Below, one piece after another: positions 32,768-42,416 of a stretch of DNA of 64,000 bases. This stretch comes from Fusibacillus kribbianus (lineage in GTDB: Bacteria; Bacillota; Clostridia; Lachnospirales; Lachnospiraceae), in contig NZ_JASGBQ010000002.1 of the NCBI RefSeq assembly GCF_030053595.1, positions 186,001-250,000 of the forward strand, given 5' to 3'. The first letter of the stretch is position 1, and each line of letters opens with the position of its first letter. The notes under the pieces were generated by a model, which saw only the letters and a list, made by a program, of their open reading frames with translations, did no database searches and was not told where the DNA came from. Made by a program: the position numbers and the translations under genes.

Positions 32768-34423
32768 TTACACGTTGAAGCAGCTTCCGCCCATGAATTC
32801 CCGAAGCAGGGAATTTTTCGGAATATCATCACTGACTACCGTCAGAAAATAATCAAAGAATTTCAGCAGACGTTTTGCCTCCATATACTCCGGACAATCC
32901 GTCGGGATTCCGAAAAGCAGCGGCTCCGCATAAGGCTTTAACACCGCCAGCTCATAGATCAGTGCAGAATTAAACACCACATCCGCCGACTCCTGGTAGG
33001 GGAAAATGTTCTCCTCCTCGCCCCTTCGCACCGAAGTCCACATGGCGATGGTATCCCGGGCACTGGTTCCTCTTGTTCTCGCATCTCTCACCATCCGCCG
33101 GATCAGCCGTCCGTCCGTGCTGGGGATCCGGTTGTGCTCATCCACATTCAACTGGGTCAGGGCACTGATATAGATTTTAAATTTGTTTTCCGGAGACAGG
33201 CTGTAGGACAATTTGTCATTGAGGCCGTGGATTCCTTCGATCACAAGAATGTCGTCTGCTCCCATGGTCAGCGTATCCCCTTTATACTCCCTCTTTCCCT
33301 TCTTGAAATTGAAGGTGGGCATGGCCACCGTCTTTCCATCGAGAAGATCTGTCATATCCTGATTGAACTGTTCCACGTCGATGGCTTCCAGACATTCATA
33401 ATTGTATTCCCCAAACTCGTCCTTCGGCGTATCCTCCCGATTGACAAAATAATTGTCCACGGCAATGGGATGAGGCTTCAGCCCCAGAGTCCGAAGCTGG
33501 ATGGAAAGCCTGTGGGAAAAGCTGGTCTTTCCCGATGAGGAAGGGCCGGCGATCATAACAAACTTCTTTTTTCTGTCCGCAGCGATGGCCGTGGCGATCT
33601 CACCGATCTTTTTTTCCATCAGCGCCTCCTGAACGAGGATCAGCTCACCGATGGTCCCGTTCACGATCCGCTCATTGAGATCTCCCACCGTATCGACTCC
33701 CAGATCCTCCCCCCATTTGGAGGATTCCTTCTGGCAGAGATATACCTTCTCTCCCGGCACAAAATCCGGCACCTCCTCCGGAGTGTTCTGTACCGGCATC
33801 TGAATCACAATGCCGCCGTCAAAGTAATACAGCCTGAAATACTTCAGATAGCCGGTATCCGGCACCATATAGCCGTAATAATAATCCTCAAAATTCCGGA
33901 TGCTGTAAATATTTACCCTTGACACTCTGCGGTAACGGAACAGCTTTTCCTTGTCATACATCCTGTATTTTCCAAAAAGCTCCCTGGCCTCATCGGTGGA
34001 CACATTCCGTTTGCTGATGGGAAGCCGTTCCTCCACAAACTCCCGCATCTTTGCCTCCACCTGCCTGGTAAAGGCTTCATTGACCGCAACACTGCCCCGG
34101 ATGTCCACGTAGACGCCCTTGCTGACTGCAAAGTCCACCAGCACCTTATCCAGCTTCTCCCGGCCTGCCACCGCATAGATCGCCTTCACCAGAAGAAAGA
34201 CCATGCTTCTCCTGTAGGTCTGGAATCCCGGCTTATCTGCCGCCGTCAAAAACTCCACCCGGCTGTTATCCTTCACCTTTTTATGCAGCTCTGCCAGCTT
34301 TCCGTTCACAGAGGCCAGAAGGATCTCGTGGGTATATTCCTTCTGTACCTTTTCTGCAAGCGCTCCGAGGGTACTGCCCTCTTCCACCTCGATTTCCTGA
34401 TCTCTCCACATGATTTTCCACAT
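32768..34423 (-). CDS. nucleoside kinase with N-terminal TGS domain (uridine kinase-like)
   Basis: A 551-residue protein combining a TGS/ThrRS-like N-terminal half with a uridine kinase/phosphoribulokinase-like C-terminal half. The N-terminus starts as a TGS domain (EVEEGSTLGALAEKVQKEYT). The kinase part has Walker A AGPSSSGKTS near residue 300, AVDNYFVNREDTPKDEFGEY and VIEGIHGLND. Proteins of this build are annotated as nucleoside kinases in Clostridia; the preferred nucleoside is not known. It lies 44 bp after the nif3-like gene and is convergent with rnpB. Confidence 0.88.
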   Translation of the reverse strand: MWKIMWRDQEIEVEEGSTLGALAEKVQKEYTHEILLASVNGKLAELHKKVKDNSRVEFLTAADKPGFQTYRRSMVFLLVKAIYAVAGREKLDKVLVDFAVSKGVYVDIRGSVAVNEAFTRQVEAKMREFVEERLPISKRNVSTDEARELFGKYRMYDKEKLFRYRRVSRVNIYSIRNFEDYYYGYMVPDTGYLKYFRLYYFDGGIVIQMPVQNTPEEVPDFVPGEKVYLCQKESSKWGEDLGVDTVGDLNERIVNGTIGELILVQEALMEKKIGEIATAIAADRKKKFVMIAGPSSSGKTSFSHRLSIQLRTLGLKPHPIAVDNYFVNREDTPKDEFGEYNYECLEAIDVEQFNQDMTDLLDGKTVAMPTFNFKKGKREYKGDTLTMGADDILVIEGIHGLNDKLSYSLSPENKFKIYISALTQLNVDEHNRIPSTDGRLIRRMVRDARTRGTSARDTIAMWTSVRRGEEENIFPYQESADVVFNSALIYELAVLKPYAEPLLFGIPTDCPEYMEAKRLLKFFDYFLTVVSDDIPKNSLLREFMGGSCFNV

Positions 34424-34466
34424 AACTTCAACCCCTTTCCGGCTCTGTCACCTTCTGTACTCTATA

Positions 34467-35273
34467 TTATATAACACGGCAGGGGTAATGAAGGGGAGCC
34501 CTCACAACCTCCAGCCCGAATTGTTCCTCCTCCAGCGCCTTCGCCACTTCTTCCACAAAAATGTGTTCCAGTCCATAATGCCCTGCATCGATCAGGGAGA
34601 TTCCTTCCGCTGCAAGATCCAGGCCCTCGTGATGCCCCATATCACCTGTGATCAGGACATCGACCCCGGCCCGGACAGCCTCTTTCATCATGCTCTTCCC
34701 CGAACCCGGAGAAACTGCAATCCTTCCGGCTCTTTTTTCTGAAAAATCGCCGTACACGGTAACCGCCGGTATCTGAAACCGCTCCTTTACCGTTCGGGCC
34801 AGCGCCTCCACAGTCATCGGTTCTTTCAGGAACCCGACCTTGCCGATCCCAACTGCTTCTCCATCCTGCTCCGCCGTCGCCTCCAGAGGCTCAAGAGGCT
34901 TTTTTTCATCAAAAAGGCCAAGGCGTTCGGCCGCCAGATCAGCCATGCCGCCTTTCGCAATATCGAAGCTGGTATGACCGCCGTAGCAGCAGATATCCTC
35001 CCTTATGAGAGTCAAAAGCCTCCTTCCATGAGGATCTGCGTCATTGATTCTCTTTACCGGTCCGAAGATCAGCGGGTGGTGACTCAGAATCATATCTGCT
35101 CCCATGGAAACAGCCGCCTCCACATCCTCATCTGTCACATCCAGAGTCACATATATTTTTTGGATCTCTTTTCCGGCCCTTCCCACAAGAAGGCCCACGT
35201 TGTCCCACTGGCAGGCCAGACTCTCCGGCCACCTTTCGTTGAACCAGTCTCTGATTTCTCCGCATGTTTTCAT
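34467..35273 (-). CDS. Nif3-like dinuclear metal centre protein
   Basis: A 268-residue NIF3/YqfO-type protein. Metal ligands are visible in DMILSHHPLIFGPVKRI, CYGGHTSFDIAKGGMADL and near the end LITGDMGHHEGLDLAAEG with SLIDAGHYGLEHIF. The family forms hexameric rings with two metals per subunit; some members have been called GTP cyclohydrolase I type 2, but the function is unsettled. The ATG at 35273 overlaps the trmK stop (ATGA), which decides the start. Confidence 0.93.
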   Translation of the reverse strand: MKTCGEIRDWFNERWPESLACQWDNVGLLVGRAGKEIQKIYVTLDVTDEDVEAAVSMGADMILSHHPLIFGPVKRINDADPHGRRLLTLIREDICCYGGHTSFDIAKGGMADLAAERLGLFDEKKPLEPLEATAEQDGEAVGIGKVGFLKEPMTVEALARTVKERFQIPAVTVYGDFSEKRAGRIAVSPGSGKSMMKEAVRAGVDVLITGDMGHHEGLDLAAEGISLIDAGHYGLEHIFVEEVAKALEEEQFGLEVVRAPLHYPCRVI

Positions 35274-36049
35274 CCTTCGCACGTTCCTTTCCCTTCCTGT
35301 TCCTCCGCTGTACAAAGCGCTTCCCTGGCCGCCTGAAGCTCCTCCTCCACCTCCGGCAGCCGTTCGCCTGCCCGGGGAGTTGCCGCCTCTGAAAGCCGTT
35401 GTTCCACTTCCTCCAGCGTACGGATCTCTTTCCGAAGAAAATCTGTCACCACCGGCTTTCCGGAGGCAAGAAGAAACCGTCCGTACCTCAGTTCTATGTA
35501 AGACCAGTTTTCCTCCGGGACAGGCTTCTCCTGCCTGCCATAAGCTGCTTTTATGATCGTGTAATACTTTCCCTCATCAAAAACCATGTCCTCAGCCAGG
35601 ATCTCATAACCTTTTTCCAGAAGGAAGCGCCGCACCTGTCCGATTTCTGACTGAGGAGAGAGGATCAGCTGCCGCAAAGACCGGGCCACCGCCTCCCCCT
35701 GTTCCAGAATGCGTACCATGAGAAGGCCTCCCATTCCCGCAATCACCGCAGTGTCGGCCTCTCCCGGAGAAAGGGCTGAAAAGCCGTCGCTGAGACGAAG
35801 CTCTATTTTCTCTTCCAGCCCATGCTCCTTCACATGGGTCCTGGCTCTGGAAAGAGGCCCCTCCTTCACATCCATGGCAATGGCCGCAGGGACAATTCCC
35901 GCTTCCGCAAGCCAGATGGGCAGATATCCGTGATCTGTTCCGATATCTGCCAGACGGCTTCCCCGATCCACCATGGCCCCTATGGCTTTAAGCCTTTCGG
36001 ACAGCGAAAACGAGCTGACCTCAGACTTTTGTTCCTGTTTTTCTATCAT
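35270..36049 (-). CDS. trmK: tRNA (adenine22-N1)-methyltransferase
   Basis: SAM-dependent enzyme that methylates A22 in the D-loop of certain tRNAs. It opens SERLKAIGAMVDRGSRLADIGTDHGYLPIWL, the SAM-binding motif of COG2384; AIAMDVKEGPLSRARTHV and AVIAGMGGLLMVRILEQGE follow. A C-terminal helical region (about residues 190-259) resembles the TrmK coiled coil. It lies 41 bp after rpoD and is coupled to the nif3-like gene, the standard Firmicutes order. Confidence 0.94.
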   Translation of the reverse strand: MIEKQEQKSEVSSFSLSERLKAIGAMVDRGSRLADIGTDHGYLPIWLAEAGIVPAAIAMDVKEGPLSRARTHVKEHGLEEKIELRLSDGFSALSPGEADTAVIAGMGGLLMVRILEQGEAVARSLRQLILSPQSEIGQVRRFLLEKGYEILAEDMVFDEGKYYTIIKAAYGRQEKPVPEENWSYIELRYGRFLLASGKPVVTDFLRKEIRTLEEVEQRLSEAATPRAGERLPEVEEELQAAREALCTAEEQEGKGTCEG

Positions 36050-36089
36050 TTAACTTTTCTCTCCTGTTATTTCTGATATAAAGCTGTCT

Positions 36090-37226
36090 CTAATCCAGAA
36101 AGTCCTTGAGTCTCCGGCTCCTGCTGGGATGTCTCAGCTTTCGGAGAGCCTTTGCCTCGATCTGTCGGATCCGCTCCCTTGTCACATTGAATTTCTTTCC
36201 TACCTCTTCCAGAGTCCGCCCCTCTCCGTCGAGAAGCCCAAACCGCATGCAGAGGACCTGGCGTTCCCTTTCTGTCAGGGTATGAAGCACCTGGCCGATC
36301 TGTTCCCGAAGCATGGCAGAATCCACGGCATCGGCAGGTACCTGGATTCTATCATCCTGGATGAAATCTGCCAAATGACTGTCATCCTCCTCCCCCACCG
36401 GCGTCTCCAGGGAAACCGGTTCCATGGAAAACCGCATAATCTCCCGAACCCGCTCCGGCGAAATATCCATGCGCTCAGCGATCTCCTCCGGCCTGGGCTC
36501 CCGGCCGTATTCCTGGGTCAGCTGCCGGGATATACGGATCACCCGGTTGATGGTCTCCACCATGTGTACGGGAATACGGATAGTCCTTCCCTGATCCGCA
36601 ATGGCCCTTGTGATGGCCTGGCGAATCCACCAGGTGGCGTAGGTACTGAATTTATAGCCTTTTTTATAATCGAATTTTTCCACAGCCCGCATAAGGCCAA
36701 GATTTCCCTCCTGGATCAGATCCAGAAGCTGCATTCCCCTGCCTGCATAACGTTTGGCCACACTGACCACCAGCCGGAGATTGGCCTCCGCCAGGCGTCT
36801 GGCAGCCTTCTCATCCCCATCTTCGATCCGTTTCGCCAGTTCCTCCTCCTCCCCCGAAGTCAGAAGCGGTATTTTGCCGATTTCCTTCAGATACAGGCGT
36901 ACCGGATCTTCTCTGGAAACACCTTCTGCCTCCCGGGCAGAGTCTTCCCCCGAATCAGACGAACCGTCGTTTCCTTCGAATCCGGCTTCCCCGCCTGAAT
37001 AAACAGAGCCGTCGGGTAACAGCAGGGTATCTCCGTCCAGTTCACTTTGTATCTCCACTCCCGCGGCCTCCAGAACCTGAAAGGTTTTGTCAATGGAGTC
37101 TGCACTCAGACTGTCATCCCCCAGCACCTCCATGATCTCCTGATAATCCAGGGTATTTCTCCTCTGTGCAGCCAGCGTCATAAGCTTCGCCAGCTTGTCC
37201 TTGAGCCCGCCCTTCACCGCCTCCAT
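36090..37226 (-). CDS. rpoD: RNA polymerase primary sigma factor (sigma-A)
   Basis: Housekeeping sigma factor, 378 residues. A region 1.1-like N-terminus is followed by an acidic stretch (around residues 75-100). Region 1.2 reads [17 protein letters not shown], region 2 includes [20 protein letters not shown] and [20 protein letters not shown], region 3 [19 protein letters not shown], and region 4.2 the helix-turn-helix [20 protein letters not shown]. It lies downstream of dnaG by 49 bp, the macromolecular-synthesis arrangement. The many TTGACA/TATAAT promoters in this window are its expected targets. Confidence 0.98.
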   Translation of the reverse strand: MEAVKGGLKDKLAKLMTLAAQRRNTLDYQEIMEVLGDDSLSADSIDKTFQVLEAAGVEIQSELDGDTLLLPDGSVYSGGEAGFEGNDGSSDSGEDSAREAEGVSREDPVRLYLKEIGKIPLLTSGEEEELAKRIEDGDEKAARRLAEANLRLVVSVAKRYAGRGMQLLDLIQEGNLGLMRAVEKFDYKKGYKFSTYATWWIRQAITRAIADQGRTIRIPVHMVETINRVIRISRQLTQEYGREPRPEEIAERMDISPERVREIMRFSMEPVSLETPVGEEDDSHLADFIQDDRIQVPADAVDSAMLREQIGQVLHTLTERERQVLCMRFGLLDGEGRTLEEVGKKFNVTRERIRQIEAKALRKLRHPSRSRRLKDFLD

Positions 37227-37275
37227 ATGACTCCCGTCCTTCCGTTCAAAACTACTGTTCGGCTATATTTTTTCC

Positions 37276-39030
37276 TTAATTGAGAGAAATATGCAGTGTG
37301 TTTATTTTTGCCTGCTCCTGTATTAATTTCTGCAGCGAAGCGATGTCCGTCACACTCCTGCTCTTTTCCTCCAGACTGTACCGTTTGACCCGCTTCACCG
37401 TTTCCGAAAATGCTCTCTCCTTTTCCTCCCTGGTAAGCTCGGAAAGCGACGTATTGAACAGAGCCGCCACTTCCTTATATTCTTCCTCGTCGTTGATAAA
37501 ATGGCTCAGGATACCGGCCGGGGTAAGGGTTCCCCGCTCCAGTCCCTCATAGACCATGGCTGCCACCTTCCGGTACAGCTCCTCCGTAAAATCCTCCGGC
37601 TCCAGGATCCCCTTCACTGCCGGATATACCCTCTCATCCTCGATAAGCCACGTCAGAAGGATCCTCTGGGACTGCCGCACTCCGTCGGGCTTGTCCTTTT
37701 TATTCTCCCGTTTCACCTGCACCGGCTTTTCTGCCGCCAGCCCCACTCTTCCTCCCATGGAATTGACCAGGCTTTTCAGGCTCTCAAATTCAATATAATA
37801 CTGTCTTGCAGCTGCCTCCATATAATTTTCCCGTTCCAGCTTTTCCGGGAACTGAAGGAGTTTTTTCGCCAGTGCATTGTGAAATGCCGTTTTCTGCTCC
37901 GGGTCCTTCATATCGTATTGGCTGTAAAGCACGTCCGTCTCAAACAGAAAGCTGTTCTTCGCCTGGCTGATCCGTTCCTCAAAGGCCTCCGGCCCCAGAT
38001 TTTTGATGAATTCATCAGGATCCTTGTAAGGCTTTAAATTCAGCACCCTGGCTGAAAGACCCGCTTCCTTCAGGATCGGGATCGCCCGCAAGGCCGCCTT
38101 GATCCCGGCGCCGTCGCTGTCATAGGTCAAAACCACCTGATCCGTATACCTTCTTAACAGGCTGGCCTGTCCCGATGTAAAGGCCGTTCCGAGAGACGCC
38201 ACCGCATTGGAAAAGCCCGCCTGATGCATGGAGATCACATCCATATATCCTTCGCAGATGAGCATATAGGGTTTTCTGGCCGTCCTGGCATAATTGAGGC
38301 CATAGAGATTCCGGCTCTTGTCAAAGGCCTTCGTCTCCGGCGAATTCAGGTACTTCGGCTCACCGTCTCCCATGACACGGCCCCCGAAGCCAATGATCCT
38401 TCCGTTCACGTCCATGATCGGGAACATAACCCGGTTCCAGAACCTGTCATGAGCCCCCCGCTCCTCCACCTTCACAAGGCCGGTTTCCTTCAGGAGCTCG
38501 TCATCATAGCCCTTCTTTTTCAGATACCGGTACAGATCGTCACTGTACATATTGGAATACCCAAGACCAAACCGGCGGATGGTATCATCGGACAGCCCCC
38601 GGCCCCGCAGATATTCATAGGCCCGCTTTCCGCCCGGGCCTTTCATCTGATAATAGAAATATTTGCCGGCCTCCCGGTTCACCTCCAGGATCCTGGCGCG
38701 AAGATCCGCCTGCTTTTTCGCCTCGGCGCTCTCCTCCTCCTTCGGTAGCTCGATGCCTGCCCGGTCCGCCAGCCAGGTCAACGCCTCCTTAAAAGTATAA
38801 TTCTCATATTCCATCAAAAAAGTGATCACATTTCCTCCGGCTCCGCAGCCAAAGCAGTAATACATCTGCTTGGAAGGAGTCACAGAAAAGGAAGGCGTTT
38901 TCTCATTATGAAAGGGGCAGAGCCCAAAATAGGTGCTGCCCTTTTTCTGTAATTTCACATAGGAAGAGATCACATCCACAATATCATTTCGGGAACGGAT
39001 CTCTTCCACCAGTTCCTCCGGATAAAACAT
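37276..39030 (-). CDS. dnaG: DNA primase
   Basis: Makes RNA primers at the replication fork. The N-terminal zinc finger is CHC2-type (YFGLCPFHNEKTPSFSV, then YYCFGCGAGGNVITFLM). The TOPRIM core includes LICEGYMDVISMHQAGFSNAV and LTYDSDGAGIKAALRA. The C-terminal DnaB-binding helices end near HISLN. The ATG at 39030 is chosen from GAGGTGG upstream and the conserved MFYPEELVEEIRSRNDIVDV; 584 residues. Confidence 0.97.
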   Translation of the reverse strand: MFYPEELVEEIRSRNDIVDVISSYVKLQKKGSTYFGLCPFHNEKTPSFSVTPSKQMYYCFGCGAGGNVITFLMEYENYTFKEALTWLADRAGIELPKEEESAEAKKQADLRARILEVNREAGKYFYYQMKGPGGKRAYEYLRGRGLSDDTIRRFGLGYSNMYSDDLYRYLKKKGYDDELLKETGLVKVEERGAHDRFWNRVMFPIMDVNGRIIGFGGRVMGDGEPKYLNSPETKAFDKSRNLYGLNYARTARKPYMLICEGYMDVISMHQAGFSNAVASLGTAFTSGQASLLRRYTDQVVLTYDSDGAGIKAALRAIPILKEAGLSARVLNLKPYKDPDEFIKNLGPEAFEERISQAKNSFLFETDVLYSQYDMKDPEQKTAFHNALAKKLLQFPEKLERENYMEAAARQYYIEFESLKSLVNSMGGRVGLAAEKPVQVKRENKKDKPDGVRQSQRILLTWLIEDERVYPAVKGILEPEDFTEELYRKVAAMVYEGLERGTLTPAGILSHFINDEEEYKEVAALFNTSLSELTREEKERAFSETVKRVKRYSLEEKSRSVTDIASLQKLIQEQAKINTLHISLN

Positions 39031-39043
39031 AAACCCACCTCTG

Positions 39044-40048
39044 TCAGTTTTTCCATGCCTTCGGCACAAACAAATCGGTAAAGGTATCAATGGCATAGCC
39101 GTCGCTCATGCCCGCTATGTAATCACAGACCACCCGTTCCCTGGAATCTCCCTGATCCATGAGACGCAGGAATTCGTCGGGAAGCTCCTCCACATGGTCC
39201 ATATAATAACCGAAAAGGTCGATGACCATGGCCTTTGCCTTCGGTTCTTCCTTTTTTGACACACTGTTTGTATACACATGCTCAAACATAAAGCTCCTAA
39301 GATTTTTCATAGCCTCTTCCACCTCCGGAACCATGAGGATCTGCGGCTTTCCCATACTCTCCCTGATAATGCTGTGGATCAGCGTGTTCAGTCGTTCCCG
39401 CACCGAATGTCCCAGCACGTCCGTATACGCCGCAGGAAGCATTTCTTCTTTCAGGATCCCCGCCCGAATAGCATCGTCGATATCATGATTGATATAGGCG
39501 ATCTTGTCCGACAGGCGCACCACGGAACCCTCCAGGGTGGCCGGATGGCCCGAAGTTCGATGATTTAATATGCCGTCCCGCACTTCCCAGGTCAGGTTTA
39601 GCCCCTGCCCGTTCTTTTCCAGCCGCTCCACCACGCGGACGCTCTGCCTGTAATGAGCAAAGCCCTCGGAGCATACAGTATTAAGAGCATGTTCTCCGGC
39701 ATGCCCAAAGGGCGTATGGCCAAGATCGTGGCCCAGGGCAATGGCCTCCGTCAGCTCCTCATTGAGTCGAAGGGATTTTGAGATGGTCCTGGCGATCTGT
39801 GCCACCTCCAGAGTATGAGTCAGCCTTGTCCGGTAATGGTCCCCCACCGGTGACAGAAACACCTGTGTTTTATGCTTCAGGCGTCTGAAAGATTTGCTGT
39901 GAAGAATCCTGTCACGGTCCCGCTGATAAACAGGACGGATATCGCAGGGAGGTTCCTCCCGGTCCCTTCCCCTGGTATTTCTGCTGAGGGCCGCATAGGG
40001 ACTTAAGGTATTTTCTTCCAGAGTTTCCAGCTCTTCCCGGATATTCAT
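39044..40048 (-). CDS. dgt: dGTPase-like HD-domain triphosphohydrolase
   Basis: A 334-residue HD-superfamily protein. Metal ligands are His in TRLTHTLEVAQIARTI, the His-Asp pair in AIALGHDLGHTPFGHAGE, and Asp in YINHDIDDAIRAG. Dgt enzymes cleave dGTP or other dNTPs to nucleoside and triphosphate. The early segment RDRDRILHSKSFRRLKHKTQVFL is typical. It precedes dnaG by 13 bp, a conserved neighbourhood in Firmicutes, which suggests a link to dNTP balance at replication. Confidence 0.94.
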   Translation of the reverse strand: MNIREELETLEENTLSPYAALSRNTRGRDREEPPCDIRPVYQRDRDRILHSKSFRRLKHKTQVFLSPVGDHYRTRLTHTLEVAQIARTISKSLRLNEELTEAIALGHDLGHTPFGHAGEHALNTVCSEGFAHYRQSVRVVERLEKNGQGLNLTWEVRDGILNHRTSGHPATLEGSVVRLSDKIAYINHDIDDAIRAGILKEEMLPAAYTDVLGHSVRERLNTLIHSIIRESMGKPQILMVPEVEEAMKNLRSFMFEHVYTNSVSKKEEPKAKAMVIDLFGYYMDHVEELPDEFLRLMDQGDSRERVVCDYIAGMSDGYAIDTFTDLFVPKAWKN

Positions 40049-40077
40049 ATTACCATCCCTTTCCTGAATCTCCTATC

Positions 40078-40105
40078 AGTATATCATAATAAAGAACGAT
40101 AGCAA
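40078..40105 (-). promoter_or_regulatory. candidate promoter of the dgt-dnaG-rpoD unit
   Basis: Minus strand: TTGCTA (40100-40105), 16-bp spacer, TATACT (40078-40083). An overlapping TTGCTT/TATGAT pair shifted a few bases is equally good. Confidence 0.5.
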
Positions 40106-40170
40106 AGCAAATCCCTTCGCCTTTTTTTGATAATTTCTTATAGTTTTTTTCTGGAAAACCAATTTTACTC

Positions 40171-40199
40171 TTGTTCCTTTTGCAATCTTATTGTAAACT
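40171..40199 (+). promoter_or_regulatory. candidate promoter of the NSS transporter gene
   Basis: TTGTTC (40171-40176), 17-bp spacer, TAAACT (40194-40199). A TATAAT at 40221 is too close to the ribosome site to be the main -10 box. Confidence 0.42.
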
Positions 40200-40245
40200 A
40201 GTAGGAACACACAATTATCATATAATATTTTTCAGGAGGTAATGT

Positions 40246-41601
40246 ATGGAACAGACAACCAAACGAAGCAGTTTCTCCGGGAAGCTTGGCTTTGTACTTG
40301 CCGCGGCCGGTTCCGCCGTGGGACTCGGAAACATCTGGCGTTTTCCCTATCTCGCCGCAAAATACGGCGGAGGAATTTTTTTACTCTGCTATCTGATCCT
40401 GGCTGTAACATTCGGTTTTGCCCTGATGGTGGCTGAGATCGCCATCGGACGCAAAACAAGACAGAGTGCCATTCATGCATACGGCGTTCTTGACAAACGC
40501 TTCCGCTTTCTCGGGCCGCTGGCATCCTTAGTGCCGATCATCATCACGCCTTACTACTGTGTAATCGGCGGATGGGTCATCAAGTACCTGTTTGTTTACG
40601 CCACCGGCAACGGGGCTGTGCTCACCGACAGTAACTATTTCGGCAGCTTTATTTCTTCTGTATCACCGATCGTATGGTTTATCATCTTCGTGCTGATCAC
40701 TGCCATCATCGTTATGACCGGAGTGGAAAAGGGAATTGAAAAGGTCAGCAAATTCATGATGCCTCTGCTGGTCATCCTGTCTATCGGCATCGCGGTATAC
40801 TGTCTGACTCTTCCCGGAGCCATCGACGGCGTGATCTATTACCTGAAGCCGGACTTCAGCAAGTTTTCCATGACTACGGTACTGGCTGCCATGGGACAGC
40901 TTTTCTATTCCATGTCCCTTGCCATGGGTATCATGATCACCTACGGCTCCTACATGAAGAAAGATTCTCATCTGACTGCATCTGTTCATCAGATCGAGAT
41001 CTTTGATACAGGCATCGCCTTCCTGGCAGGCCTTATGATCATCCCCGCCGTCTTTTCCTTTACCGGCGGAGCAGATATCAATGCAGGCCCCGGCCTGATG
41101 TTCATTACCCTGCCAAAGGTATTCGGAAGCATTGCCATCACCAATATTATCGGCGTTCTGTTTTTCGTGCTGGTGATTTTCGCAGCGCTTACCTCTGCCA
41201 TCTCCCTCATGGAGACCGTGGTATCCATCATCTGCGACAAAACCGGCATGAAGCGTCTGGCCAGCTGTATCGTCACCACCATCGGCATCATTGCACTGGG
41301 AAGTCTGTCCGCCCTCGGCTACGGAGTACTGGCTCAGGTTCAGATCATCGGAATGGCTTTCCTGGACTTCTTTGATTTCATCAGCAACAGCGTCCTGATG
41401 CCTGTAGTCGCTCTCCTCACCTGCATACTGGTAGGATATGTGATCAAGCCTGCTGCCCTCATTGAAGAGGCGGAGGCGGAAGGAGCTTCCTTCAAGGGGA
41501 AAAAGCTCTTCGTCGTTGTTATCAAATATATTGCACCTGTTTGTATCATCGCGATCCTGATCACTTCTGTCCTGAGTGCCTTCGGCTTCATCAGCATCTG
41601 A
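40246..41601 (+). CDS. sodium-dependent transporter of the NSS/SNF family
   Basis: A 451-residue membrane protein with 11 predicted helices. The first helix carries the hallmark FVLAAAGSAVGLGNIWRFPY with the unwound Gly-rich sodium/substrate site, followed by KYGGGIFLLCYLI. NSS proteins import amino acids (tryptophan, leucine, alanine or tyrosine types) with Na+; the substrate cannot be told here. CAGGAGG lies 6-7 nt before the ATG. It is a single-gene unit followed by a hairpin. Confidence 0.94.
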   Translation: MEQTTKRSSFSGKLGFVLAAAGSAVGLGNIWRFPYLAAKYGGGIFLLCYLILAVTFGFALMVAEIAIGRKTRQSAIHAYGVLDKRFRFLGPLASLVPIIITPYYCVIGGWVIKYLFVYATGNGAVLTDSNYFGSFISSVSPIVWFIIFVLITAIIVMTGVEKGIEKVSKFMMPLLVILSIGIAVYCLTLPGAIDGVIYYLKPDFSKFSMTTVLAAMGQLFYSMSLAMGIMITYGSYMKKDSHLTASVHQIEIFDTGIAFLAGLMIIPAVFSFTGGADINAGPGLMFITLPKVFGSIAITNIIGVLFFVLVIFAALTSAISLMETVVSIICDKTGMKRLASCIVTTIGIIALGSLSALGYGVLAQVQIIGMAFLDFFDFISNSVLMPVVALLTCILVGYVIKPAALIEEAEAEGASFKGKKLFVVVIKYIAPVCIIAILITSVLSAFGFISI

Positions 41602-41616
41602 CACAAAAGAGACCCG

Positions 41617-41655
41617 ATACCGTCCGGCGGGTTCCCTGTCCGGACGGTATTTCAT
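41617..41655 (+). terminator. terminator-like hairpin after the NSS transporter gene
   Basis: ATACCGTCCGG (41617-41627) pairs perfectly with CCGGACGGTAT (41640-41650), with a 12-nt loop. Only a short T-rich tail (TTCATGTT) follows. Confidence 0.7.
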
Positions 41656-41714
41656 GTTATCCGCCGGAAATTTGGCGCCGAAAGCAGTTTCTTTCGGAAA
41701 ACCTCTGTTAAAAA

Positions 41715-42416
41715 ATGAAAAAATATGTTAAACTAATACCGTTTTACGGAATCATTCCTCTCCTTACCTGCTTCCTTGTCAACGACATTGTATATTTTAT
41801 TCTCCGCCTCTTTATGGAGGGAGCCTATCATTACGATTTAACGACTTCTTTTGACCGGATGATTCCTTTTGTTCCCGCCTGGGTCAGCATCTATTTCATC
41901 TGTTATATTTTCTGGATCGTCAATTATCTGCTGATTGCGGCTCAGAGCAAGGAGCATTTATACCGTTTTGTTGTGGCTGATATTCTCTCCCGCCTGATCT
42001 GCGGAGTGTTTTTCGTAATTCTTCCCACAACAAATGTACGTCCGGAGGTCGTCGGAAACGGTATCTGGGAAAATCTGATGCGCTGGCTGTATGCCATCGA
42101 CGCACCGACCAATTTGTTTCCCTCCATTCACTGTCTTACCAGCTGGTTCTGCTACATCGGAATCCGCGGACAGAAAAAAGTTCCAAAATGGTATCAGATC
42201 TTCTCACTGATTTTTGCACTGCTTGTCTGTCTGTCCACTCAGTTCACCAAACAGCATTATCTGGTTGATGTGATCGGCGGTATCGGACTGGCTCAGCTGT
42301 GCTACTGGATTGCAATGAAATTCGACTGGTATAAACCGGTTATGGTTTTTTTTGAAGGTGTCAATGAAAGAATCAGACGCCTGATTACATCGACAGGAAA
42401 AAAACATGGGAAATAA
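41715..42416 (+). CDS. PAP2-superfamily membrane phosphatase
   Basis: A 233-residue protein with about six membrane helices. The PAP2 catalytic motifs 2 and 3 are readable as FPSIHCLTSWF (His, Ser) and KQHYLVDVIGGI (His, Asp); motif 1 may be the N-V-R-P segment TTNVRPEVV. Such enzymes remove phosphate from lipids such as phosphatidic acid or undecaprenyl pyrophosphate, or transfer lipid head groups. The ribosome site is weak. It overlaps the next gene by 11 bp and opens a lipid-synthesis unit. Confidence 0.85.
   Translation: MKKYVKLIPFYGIIPLLTCFLVNDIVYFILRLFMEGAYHYDLTTSFDRMIPFVPAWVSIYFICYIFWIVNYLLIAAQSKEHLYRFVVADILSRLICGVFFVILPTTNVRPEVVGNGIWENLMRWLYAIDAPTNLFPSIHCLTSWFCYIGIRGQKKVPKWYQIFSLIFALLVCLSTQFTKQHYLVDVIGGIGLAQLCYWIAMKFDWYKPVMVFFEGVNERIRRLITSTGKKHGK

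Noticed and set aside
40663-41655. Minus-strand frame of 330 codons opposite the NSS transporter
   Set aside because: His/Asp/Gln-rich composition is the usual complement of a membrane protein gene.
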